Origin: Kiritimatiellia bacterium
Lineage (GTDB): Bacteria > Verrucomicrobiota > Kiritimatiellia > RFP12 > DVOR01
Direction: 5' to 3'
Length of the DNA: 19,443 nt
Assembly (NCBI GenBank): GCA_900771325.1
Contig: CAAGNN010000067.1
Span: forward strand, 1-19,443
Shown: positions 8,774 to 14,577 of the stretch, one piece after another
Layout: each line of letters starts with the position of its first letter
Position numbering within the stretch: position 1 is the stretch's first letter
Position numbers and translations under genes: made by a program
The notes under the pieces: generated by a model
Database searches by the model: none
What the model was told of the DNA's origin: nothing
Seen by the model: only the letters and a program-made list of their open reading frames with translations

Positions 8774-9610
8774 TTACTTCTCGTCGGCCATCTTAAAGAG
8801 GTTGCAATTCTCCTCGCGCTCGCGGGGGATGAAGGCGCGGTTGCGCTGCATCAGGTTATCGAAGTCCACCTGGTGCGCGTCGAACTCCGGCCCATCCACG
8901 CAGACAAACTTGATCTTCCCGCCCACCAGCACGCGGCAGCCGCCGCACATCCCGGTGCCATCAATCATAATCGCGTTCAGCGAGGCCACCGTCGGCACAT
9001 TGAAGGGCTTGGTCGTCAGCGCGCAGAACTTCATCATAATCGGCGGCCCAATCGTCACGCACTCCTTAATCTCCTCGCGCTCGCAGACCTCCTTGAGCGG
9101 CTCGGTCACCAACCCCTTGCGCCCGTAGGAGCCATCGTCGGTGCAGATGATGAGCTCATCGGCAATCTTGCGCATCTCCTCCTCCATAATCAGGAGCTCC
9201 TTGTTGCGCGCGCCGATAATCACAATCACCCGGTTGCCCGCGGCCTTCATCGCCTGCGCAATCGGATGGAGCGGCGCCACGCCGATGCCGCCTCCCACGC
9301 AAACCACCGTCCCGCGCTGCTCAATATGCGTCGGGCGCCCCAGCGGACCCAGGAAAACCGGCAACGCGTCGCCCACATTCATCTGCGCGAGCTTCTTCGT
9401 CGAGAACCCCACCGCCTGGAAGATGATGCGCACATCGCCCTTCACCGGGTCGGCATCGGCAATCGTCAACGGAATCCGCTCGCCAAACTGCTCATCAATC
9501 TGCAGAATGATAAACTGCCCGGCCTTGCGCTCCTCGGCAATCAACGGAGCGTGAATCCACATCGAATAAACCTCGGCGGACAACTGCTCCTTCGCAACAA
9601 TCGGAAACAT
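8774..9610 (-). CDS. nfnA: NADH-dependent ferredoxin:NADP+ oxidoreductase, small subunit (PyrK-like, NfnA)
   Basis: A 278-residue ferredoxin-reductase-fold subunit, the length typical of NfnA. A FAD-binding RIPLTIADAD is near residue 45, the NAD-binding glycine motif CVGGGIGVAPLHP at 104-116, and an IGPPIMMKF motif near 187. The [2Fe-2S] region reads DGTGMCGGC, then FVCVDGPEFD: C222, C225 and C237, with Asp217 where PyrK has a fourth cysteine. Asp ligation of this cluster is known for Thermotoga NfnA, so this supports Nfn over dihydroorotate dehydrogenase PyrK. It is the first gene of the minus-strand operon, has AAGGAG before its ATG, and lies 10 bases ahead of nfnB. It should contribute the NADH-side, bifurcation-linked flavin. 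Confidence 0.93.
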   Translation of the reverse strand: MFPIVAKEQLSAEVYSMWIHAPLIAEERKAGQFIILQIDEQFGERIPLTIADADPVKGDVRIIFQAVGFSTKKLAQMNVGDALPVFLGPLGRPTHIEQRGTVVCVGGGIGVAPLHPIAQAMKAAGNRVIVIIGARNKELLIMEEEMRKIADELIICTDDGSYGRKGLVTEPLKEVCEREEIKECVTIGPPIMMKFCALTTKPFNVPTVASLNAIMIDGTGMCGGCRVLVGGKIKFVCVDGPEFDAHQVDFDNLMQRNRAFIPREREENCNLFKMADEK

Positions 9611-9652
9611 CGTTCTCTCTCCTTGACTAGGGTGCGTAAATCACGGTCGCGA

Positions 9653-9661
9653 AGTATACCA
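9653..9661 (-). promoter_or_regulatory. Extended -10 promoter of nfnAB
   Basis: On the minus strand, TGG-TATACT (hexamer at 9653-9658) forms an extended -10 element about 45 bases before the nfnA start. No convincing -35 is visible. Transcription would start near 9645. Array B begins about 30 bp upstream of this element. Confidence 0.6.
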
Positions 9662-9690
9662 CAATCCCGCGCCCGCTGCGTACATCCACC

Positions 9691-9814
9691 GACCCGCCCC
9701 GGGTTCGAGGTGGATCCGCCCCGGGTTGACCCTCGACCCGCCCCGGGTTCGAGGTGGATCCGCCCCGGGTTGCCCCCCGACCCGCCCCGGGTTGACCCTC
9801 GACCCGCCCCGGGT
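9691..9814 (+). repeat. 22-bp tandem repeat array B (six units)
   Basis: Six units start at 9691, 9713, 9735, 9757, 9779 and 9801, again exactly 22 bp apart. Cores are GACCCGCCCCGGGTT or GATCCGCCCCGGGTT. The spacers are CGAGGTG, GACCCTC, CGAGGTG, GCCCCCC and GACCCTC. Two of these occur twice each, which suggests duplication of pairs of units. The array lies just upstream of the nfnAB promoter and, seen from that operon, runs in the opposite direction. Confidence 0.95.
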
Positions 9815-10065
9815 GGCCTGGCGGAGCAGGCCACGGCAAAACTTTTGGCGGCCCCACCTCTGGCCGCGCTCGCCCAATACTCCCGGCCCCACCTCTGGCC
9901 GCGCTTGGCCTCCACCCCGCCAGGCGCGTGAGCCGCTTACCCAAAGGCCAGCTCTCCTCCTACTTTCGGCGGTTCTGTGGCGCGGCATATTTGCCGCGCA
10001 GCGAGCGTTAGCGAGCGCCTGGCTCCAAGCCGCCAGCCCCACCCCCTGCCGCGCCCTTCCCCCTG
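9815..10065. other. Non-coding GC-rich spacer with a direct repeat and a hairpin
   Basis: No convincing gene. A 21-base direct repeat, GGCCCCACCTCTGGCCGCGCT in its first copy at 9850-9870, recurs exactly at 9885-9905. An 8-bp perfect hairpin, GCGCGGCA-TATT-TGCCGCGC, lies at 9980-9999, followed by AGCGAGCG repeats to about 10018. Open frames here are short, overlap on both strands and carry no recognisable protein motif. Confidence 0.6.
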
Positions 10066-10101
10066 GACCCGCCCCGGGTTCGCTTTAGACCCGGGGCGAG
10101 C
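10066..10101 (+). repeat. Inverted pair of 22-bp repeat units
   Basis: One full core, GACCCGCCCCGGGTT (10066-10080), is followed 22 bp later by a unit in the opposite sense (ACCCGGGGCG, 10089-10098). The two form a perfect 9-bp stem, CGCCCCGGG (10070-10078) with CCCGGGGCG (10090-10098), closing an 11-base loop. Confidence 0.8.
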
Positions 10102-10114
10102 GCGTGGCGTGCTA

Positions 10115-10138
10115 GCCTCGCGCGTGCGCGCGCGAGGC
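10115..10138. repeat. GC-rich hairpin upstream of tRNA-Leu
   Basis: A perfect 10-bp stem, GCCTCGCGCG with CGCGCGAGGC, closes on the loop TGCG. It is followed on the + strand by AT-rich sequence, not a T tract, so it is unlikely to be a + strand terminator. Role unknown. Confidence 0.6.
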
Positions 10139-10163
10139 CTTAAATATAGAAGTGCCCAGGTGC

Positions 10164-10214
10164 AAAAAAAGTAGAAAAAAGTGCTTGCATTCTTCGCGGG
10201 GAGTTTGCTATTAT
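10164..10214 (+). promoter_or_regulatory. tRNA promoter with UP-like A tracts
   Basis: Two A tracts (about 10164-10180) lie directly upstream of TTGCAT (-35, 10185-10190). An 18-bp spacer leads to TATTAT (-10, 10209-10214), which has a TGC extension. Transcription would start near 10221, about 10 bases before the mature tRNA. The A tracts look like an UP element, as expected for a stable-RNA gene. Confidence 0.75.
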
Positions 10215-10230
10215 TCCGCCCGTATTCACC

Positions 10231-10314
10231 GCTCGGGTGGTGAAATGGCATACACGCATGCTTGAGGTGCATGTGGAGAGATCCGTGGGGGTTCGAGTCC
10301 CCCCCCGAGCACCA
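10231..10314 (+). tRNA. tRNA-Leu (anticodon GAG)
   Basis: The sequence folds as a class II tRNA. Acceptor GCTCGGG pairs with CCCGAGC (10304-10310), and CCA is encoded (10312-10314, after discriminator A). The anticodon stem CATGC/GCATG (10257-10261 with 10269-10273) closes the loop TTGAGGT with GAG at 10264-10266. A short variable arm (GGA/TCC) and a T arm (GGGGG-TTCGAGT-CCCCC) follow. It would read CUC and CUU leucine codons, and CUC is very common in the genes here. It has its own promoter and intrinsic terminator, so it is monocistronic. Confidence 0.95.
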
Positions 10315-10318
10315 TCTT

Positions 10319-10354
10319 AAAGCCGAAGTCGCAAGACTTCGGCTTTTTCTTTTT
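10319..10354 (+). terminator. Intrinsic terminator of tRNA-Leu
   Basis: A 12-bp stem, AAAGCCGAAGTC with GACTTCGGCTTT, closes on a GCAA tetraloop and is followed by TTCTTTTT. This is a textbook rho-independent terminator four bases after the tRNA CCA end. Confidence 0.92.
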
Positions 10355-10482
10355 CCGCCCCGCCTGCGATAGTTGGTGGGACCACGGAGGGTTGGCGTAT
10401 GTGCCGCGCGGGAGAGGGTGGGGGAGCCAAGGGGGTTCGCGCATTGCGCTCGCGATGACAGAGGGCAGATGACAGAAAGCCG

Positions 10483-10586
10483 ACGTGCCCGGAGGGCGCG
10501 TGTTGACATAGCTCCTTCGCTTCGCTCGGACTTGGCCGGGGTGGAGCGCACCGCCCTGCCGAGGGGTGTGGGGGCAAGCAGCCCCC
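10483..10586 (+). repeat. Dispersed GC-rich intergenic repeat, copy 1
   Basis: Two blocks recur near 13.05 kb. ACGTGCCCGGAGGGCGC (10483-10499) is identical there, and a 37-base block (10537-10573, starting CGGGGTGGAGCGCAC) has four mismatches. In this copy the blocks are separated by 37 bases. A hairpin GGGGGC-AAGCA-GCCCCC follows at 10570-10586. An 11-bp inverted repeat, CGCTTCGCTCG (10518-10528) with CGAGCGAAGCG (10602-10612), encloses the second block. No gene is seen between the tRNA terminator and 10835. Confidence 0.8.
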
Positions 10587-10623
10587 AGGTGCCCCCGACT
10601 GCGAGCGAAGCGAGCCGCACTTG

Positions 10624-10632
10624 TGCTATACT
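10624..10632 (+). promoter_or_regulatory. Extended -10 promoter of the glycosyltransferase operon
   Basis: TGC-TATACT (hexamer 10627-10632) forms an extended -10 element without a clear -35. Transcription from about 10639 would give an untranslated leader of almost 200 nt before the ATG at 10836. A very similar element, TGTGCTATAAT, stands at 13120-13130. Confidence 0.55.
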
Positions 10633-10641
10633 TCCCTGCGT

Positions 10642-10835
10642 CTGGCCGGAGAGCGGCCGGAATTGATTTGCGCTTTGCGCATAACCATTCGCTCGATACG
10701 AAAACCTAGGAACTTTTCAGAACCTGAGCGAAGTGTTAGGCGAGGTGTGCCGTCGTGGCACGCTAGCTTTGCATGTAGTCAGGTTGGGCTTTCCTAGGGC
10801 CTCGTATCGGGTACATCAAAGGAGCGTGCCTTTTT
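10642..10835 (+). ncRNA. Candidate structured 5' leader RNA (unknown class)
   Basis: The leader contains a 7-bp hairpin (10642-10648 with 10654-10660), a 5-bp hairpin TGCGC-TTT-GCGCA (10669-10681), and a rod from 10694 to 10809. The rod pairs CGATACGA (10694-10701) with TCGTATCG (10802-10809), and CCTAGGA (10705-10711) with TCCTAGG (10792-10798) across a 3x3 internal loop. Inside, AACCTGA (10721-10727) pairs with TCAGGTT (10779-10785), GCGAAG...TTAG pairs with CTAGCTTTGC (10763-10772), and GTGCC-GTCGT-GGCAC caps it (10747-10761). The ribosome site AAAGGAG (10818-10824) can pair with CCTTT (10829-10833). A cis-regulatory RNA is plausible. I do not recognise a riboswitch family. Confidence 0.5.
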
Positions 10836-11969
10836 ATGGCCTTAGCAGAACAAGAGAAGCGGGTGCTCTTCATTATGGGGGCGTGGGATGTCGGCGGCGT
10901 GGAACGCGTCACCGCGGTGCTCGGCAACGAACTTGCCGCGCGGGAGTGGTTTGTCACGGTGGCGTGCTTTGAGGTGCGCAATCGCGACTTCCTCTCCATC
11001 CTCTCGCCGCAGGTGCACTTCCTCGACCTCGCTGCGCCGGCGCTCTCGCCCGAAGCCGAGGCCAAGCTGCGCGATTACCTGCGCGCCGAGCGCATCCGCT
11101 TCGTCGTCAACCAGTGGGCGCTCCCGTACAAGATGACGCAGTTCCTGCGCCGCGCCGCGGCCGGACTCGACCTCCGCCTCATCGCCACCCTCCACAACAT
11201 CCCCACCGAGAATGGCCGCACCCGAGCCGCGCGTAATCCCCTCCTACGCCTGGCCTACAAGGCCGCCTCCGCGCTCAACATCCGCCTGGTCTACCGCGCG
11301 TCGGATGCTTACCTCCTCCTCTCACGCCGCTTCGAGCCGCTCTTCCGCCGCTTCACCCTCCTGCCGCGCACGCCCAAACTCCACACCCTTCCCAATCCCC
11401 TCACCCTCGCGCCCGCCCCCGAGGTCCCCAAGGAAAAGCGCCTCCTCTATGTCGGACGCCTGGAAGAGACCCAAAAGTGCGTCTCGCGCGTCATCGCCCT
11501 CTGGCGAGACCTCGCCCCGCGCTTCCCCGAGTGGTCGCTCGACATCGTTGGCGATGGGCCGGACCGTGCCGCCTACGAAGCCCAGGCCGCCGACCTCCCA
11601 CGCGTCACCTTCCACGGTTTCCAGAAACCCGCACCCTTTTACGCCCGCGCCAGCCTCCTCCTGCTCACCTCCGACTTCGAGGGCGCCCCCTGCGTCATCC
11701 CCGAAGCGCAAGCCGCCGGCTGCGTCCCTGTCATCCTCGGCTCCTACCCCGCCGCCTACGACCTCGTCTTCGGCACCAACGGCATCGTCCTCGCGCCCCC
11801 CTTCCAGGTCAATGCCTTCGCGCGGGCTACCGCCGACCTGATGGCCCGCCCCGACGTCTGCGCCCAAATGGCCGCCGAAGCCCGCCGCACCGCTGCCGAC
11901 TTCTCCCCCGCCGCCATCACCTCCCGCTGGGAGACCCTCTTCGACACCCTCCTCCACCCCCAAGCCTAA
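10836..11969 (+). CDS. Glycosyltransferase family 4 (GT-B fold)
   Basis: A 377-residue glycosyltransferase, probably acting on a cell-surface or exported glycan at the cytoplasmic face of the membrane. The N-terminal acceptor domain has the family-typical WDVGGVERVTAVLGNEL (residues about 17-33). The C-terminal nucleotide-sugar domain has YVGRLEETQKC, IVGDGPDR and the E-x7-E motif FEGAPCVIPEAQAAG, with E282 and E290. A GGxE/GVER glycine loop and retaining E-x7-E are diagnostic for GT4. The ATG at 10836 lies 11 bases after GGAG, a long spacing; GTG 10863 is an alternative start. It follows the structured leader and precedes the pyruvyl transferase gene by 13 bases. Donor and acceptor cannot be named. 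Confidence 0.88.
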   Translation: MALAEQEKRVLFIMGAWDVGGVERVTAVLGNELAAREWFVTVACFEVRNRDFLSILSPQVHFLDLAAPALSPEAEAKLRDYLRAERIRFVVNQWALPYKMTQFLRRAAAGLDLRLIATLHNIPTENGRTRAARNPLLRLAYKAASALNIRLVYRASDAYLLLSRRFEPLFRRFTLLPRTPKLHTLPNPLTLAPAPEVPKEKRLLYVGRLEETQKCVSRVIALWRDLAPRFPEWSLDIVGDGPDRAAYEAQAADLPRVTFHGFQKPAPFYARASLLLLTSDFEGAPCVIPEAQAAGCVPVILGSYPAAYDLVFGTNGIVLAPPFQVNAFARATADLMARPDVCAQMAAEARRTAADFSPAAITSRWETLFDTLLHPQA

Positions 11970-11982
11970 GGCTCTTACCGCT

Positions 11983-12981
11983 ATGATACCCTCTACCCCC
12001 CCCCCGAGTGGGCGTCACCTCCTCCTCTTTGACACCTCATCCGGCACCGATAACCTCGGGGACTTCATTATTATGCGCTATTGCGAAGAGCATCTGCGCG
12101 AAGTCTTTGCCGGGCAAGACCTCTTTGTCACTAAGGTGCCGACCCACTTGCCGGGAAGCGCACAGCAGCGGCACCTCTGCACACAGAGCCGCCACCGCAT
12201 CGTCTGCGGCACCAACATCCTCAAGACCAGTATCTTGCGGACCCGCCTCTGGAAGCTCTCGCCTGCCGATGGTCTCGCTTTGCGCAACCTCTGTCTGATG
12301 GGCGTTGGCTGGGGGAGTTGGACGCGCTACGCGCCGGACCCTTACACCGCGTGGATGTATCGGTCCATTCTTGCCCCCGAGCGATCCGGCTATCTCCACT
12401 CCGTCCGCGACTCCTACACCCAAAAGCGTCTGCAAGCGCTCGGGTTTACCAACGTCCTTAACACGGCGTGCCCAACGATGTGGCACCTGACGCCCGAACA
12501 CCTCGCACAGGTTCCTTCCGGGAAAGCGCGCCAAGCCTTGATTACGCTCACCTATTACCGAGCCAATCCAGCAGCGGATAAGGCCTTTATCCGCCTCGCC
12601 AAGCAGCACTATGCGCGCCTCTACTTTTGGCCGCAACAGGCAAGAGACCTCGATTACCTCGCGCAACTGGGAGAGCGTGACGGCTTGATTATCGTCGATG
12701 GCTGGCTTGAAGCCTATGACGCGCTTCTGCGACAAGGAGACCTCGACTACCTTGGCTCGCGGTTGCACGGTGGCATTCACGCCCTCAATCACCGCTGCCG
12801 AACGCTCATCCTCGGCGTAGATAACCGCGCCGTCGAGATTGCCAAGGACACTGGCCTTCCCGTTGTTGACCGCCAAGACCTTGCCGCTATCGAAGACTTC
12901 ATCCTGCGCCCCTACGCCATTCGCCTCTCACTTCCCTGGGAGGCCATTGCGCAGTGGAAGCGACAGTTCTCTCGCCAATAA
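11983..12981 (+). CDS. Polysaccharide pyruvyl transferase-family protein
   Basis: A 332-residue protein of the CsaB/WcaK type, which adds pyruvate ketals to sugars of capsules, exopolysaccharides or cell-wall glycans. The N-terminal DNLGD motif (D23-D27), CGTNIL, the MGVGWG segment, the SVRDSYTQKRLQALG stretch and the C-terminal SRLHGGIHALNHR motif with H262 are typical of the family. It follows the GT4 gene after 13 bases with only a weak AAGG ribosome site, so it is probably cotranscribed. Base composition is visibly less GC-rich than its neighbours, with many codons ending in A or T, hinting at separate acquisition. Family members are diverse, so the exact sugar target and even the pyruvyl activity remain inferences. 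Confidence 0.8.
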   Translation: MIPSTPPPSGRHLLLFDTSSGTDNLGDFIIMRYCEEHLREVFAGQDLFVTKVPTHLPGSAQQRHLCTQSRHRIVCGTNILKTSILRTRLWKLSPADGLALRNLCLMGVGWGSWTRYAPDPYTAWMYRSILAPERSGYLHSVRDSYTQKRLQALGFTNVLNTACPTMWHLTPEHLAQVPSGKARQALITLTYYRANPAADKAFIRLAKQHYARLYFWPQQARDLDYLAQLGERDGLIIVDGWLEAYDALLRQGDLDYLGSRLHGGIHALNHRCRTLILGVDNRAVEIAKDTGLPVVDRQDLAAIEDFILRPYAIRLSLPWEAIAQWKRQFSRQ

Positions 12982-13018
12982 TCCGCCGCGCTTTACATCC
13001 CACAGCAGCCCTCCGAGC

Positions 13019-13079
13019 ACGTGCCCGGAGGGCGCTCGCGGCGGGGTGGAGCGCACTGCGCTCCCGAGGGGCGTGGGGA
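13019..13079 (+). repeat. Dispersed GC-rich intergenic repeat, copy 2
   Basis: ACGTGCCCGGAGGGCGC (13019-13035) is identical to 10483-10499. The block 13042-13078 matches 10537-10573 with four mismatches. Here the two blocks are only 6 bases apart. Like copy 1, it ends about 50 bp before a TGTGCTATA promoter. Apart from the repeat and promoter, the 160-base gap between genes is empty. Confidence 0.8.
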
Positions 13080-13121
13080 CGGGGCGCTGTCGGGCGGGGT
13101 GCACACGCGGTGAGAGGGGTG

Positions 13122-13130
13122 TGCTATAAT
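13122..13130 (+). promoter_or_regulatory. Extended -10 promoter of the exosortase operon
   Basis: TGC-TATAAT (hexamer 13125-13130) is a perfect extended -10. Transcription would begin near 13137, only about four bases before the ATG at 13141. The message may therefore be almost leaderless. No -35 is visible. Confidence 0.6.
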
Positions 13131-13140
13131 GGGGAGCATT

Positions 13141-14577
13141 ATGGATCGCAAGGTTTGGCAGCTGTTGCGTTTGGTTTGCTTTGCGGTGGTGCTCGCCGTG
13201 GGGGTGGGGTTGTTTGCCTTGCGGCTGAATGCGCCCTTTCCGGAGAAGGAGGAGGCGCGCGAGCTGTTGGCGACGGCGGTGATTGCGGAGGATGGGGTAA
13301 GCCCGGCGGCGTGGCCGGCGGGGGTGTTGGCTCGGCGGACGCTCTTTCACGTGCTCTCGGGGGGGAGTGCGTGCTTCTTCGGGGAGGGGGAAGGCCCCTA
13401 CCCCAGCCGTTGCTACCGAGTGGTGCCGGTTCTCTTTGGGGCGCTAGCGCTGGTGAGCCTCTTTGCGCTGGGCTCGCAGCAGAGCAAGGGGGTCTACTAC
13501 TCGCCGGATGGTGGGGTGTGGGCGATGGCCTTTGCGGCGGTGACGCTGGGGCTCATCTGGCACGGGGTCACCTTTGGGCCCTATCTCTTTGAGGCGAGCG
13601 TGCTGCTGGGGATGCTTTTGGCGGCGCGGGCGTATGCGCGTTGGCCGGGCTACTTTTCGGCGGCGGCCTTTGGGGGGTTGCTGGCCACGCTGCTGTCGCT
13701 CGACGGCAACACCTGGTGGCTGCTGATTGCCTTCGTGCCGGCGATTGCCATTGGCGCGGGGTGGCGGCGGCTCTACCTCTATTGGCAGACGCTGCACGTG
13801 GCCTTGGCGCTGGCGGTGGCGGTGGGGGTGGGGTCAATCCTGGCGCAGTTTGGGCTGATGGGCGCGCCGACCTTGCCGCACTTTGAGGGGATTGGCTTTG
13901 GGGAGAGCACGTGGTTCGAGGCGCTCTGGCGCTTCCTGTGGCTCTGCGGCGGGGGCTTTGGGGTAGTGGCCTGGAGCGTGTTGGCGCTGTGGTGTTGGCG
14001 GCGGGGCGACCGCCGGTGGGCGCGCTTCTTCGTCATCCTCTTCCCGCCGATTGTGTTGGGGACGCTCTGCTTTGGAGTGAAGGGGTGCTTTGGGGTGGCC
14101 ACGGGGGTGCTCTCGGCGATTGTGCTGGGGATGGCGCTCTCGGCGGTGGAGCAGCCGGCGGTGCGCAACATCCTCGGCGGGCTGACCATCCTGGCGCTGG
14201 GGTTTGGCCTGGGCTGGGAGCCTGATGGGCGCATCCGCACCTGGCTGACGCGCGAGGAGCAGCGCGAGAGTCTGCACCTGCTGCGTCAGGCACGCAAGGC
14301 CCCGCGCCAGAAGCCGGTGCGCGTGCGCGTGGTGGGGGGGAACACCGTGACCTGCGCGCAGATGCTCTGGCTGCTGCGCACCGAGCGCGGTCGTGTGGTC
14401 CAGGGCGAAGACTTTGCCGATGATGCGGATATTCTGATTGTGAACGAGGCGCGGCTGGCGAGCGTGACGGCGGAGGCCGGGCGGCGCGTCCTGCCGGGCG
14501 TGGTGCGCACCGGCGGCGGAGCACAGTTCCGCCTCTTTGCCGAGCAACCGAAAGAGAAGGAGAAGCAGGACTTATGA
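13141..14577 (+). CDS. Polytopic membrane protein, possible GT-C glycosyltransferase
   Basis: A 478-residue membrane protein with about eleven hydrophobic segments (near 9-28, 93-112, 125-141, 150-163, 171-187, 191-207, 217-239, 262-286, 296-314, 317-336 and 343-360) and a soluble C-terminal domain of about 115 residues. The first loop has acidic residues in LNAPFPEKEEARELLATA, and an RVVPVLFGALALVSLFALG stretch opens the second segment. Both resemble ArnT/PMT-type GT-C enzymes, which use lipid-linked sugars. This is resemblance of layout, not a firm match. ATG 13141 is preferred, with GGGGAG four bases upstream; ATG 13129 lies in the -10 box. The stop overlaps the exosortase ATG by four bases, so a role with the exosortase is likely. 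Confidence 0.6.
   Translation: MDRKVWQLLRLVCFAVVLAVGVGLFALRLNAPFPEKEEARELLATAVIAEDGVSPAAWPAGVLARRTLFHVLSGGSACFFGEGEGPYPSRCYRVVPVLFGALALVSLFALGSQQSKGVYYSPDGGVWAMAFAAVTLGLIWHGVTFGPYLFEASVLLGMLLAARAYARWPGYFSAAAFGGLLATLLSLDGNTWWLLIAFVPAIAIGAGWRRLYLYWQTLHVALALAVAVGVGSILAQFGLMGAPTLPHFEGIGFGESTWFEALWRFLWLCGGGFGVVAWSVLALWCWRRGDRRWARFFVILFPPIVLGTLCFGVKGCFGVATGVLSAIVLGMALSAVEQPAVRNILGGLTILALGFGLGWEPDGRIRTWLTREEQRESLHLLRQARKAPRQKPVRVRVVGGNTVTCAQMLWLLRTERGRVVQGEDFADDADILIVNEARLASVTAEAGRRVLPGVVRTGGGAQFRLFAEQPKEKEKQDL

Noticed and set aside
7417..8796. Plus-strand open frame opposite nfnB
   Set aside because: nfnB has full iron-sulfur, FAD and NADP motifs; the opposing frame has none.
9541..10042. Proline/glycine/arginine-rich open frames across the 22-bp repeats
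   Set aside because: They exist on both strands and in several frames because GC-rich repeats lack stops. A 22-bp unit shifts frame each time, and there is no ribosome site or known domain.
10373..10666. Small open frame between the tRNA and the glycosyltransferase
   Set aside because: It runs through the dispersed repeat and promoter, has no ribosome site or motif, and contains repeat-derived peptide text also seen near 13 kb.
10694..10809. 6S RNA
   Set aside because: The rod shape is suggestive, but the large open central bubble is missing, the element is shorter than typical 6S RNA, and it sits directly before a start codon.
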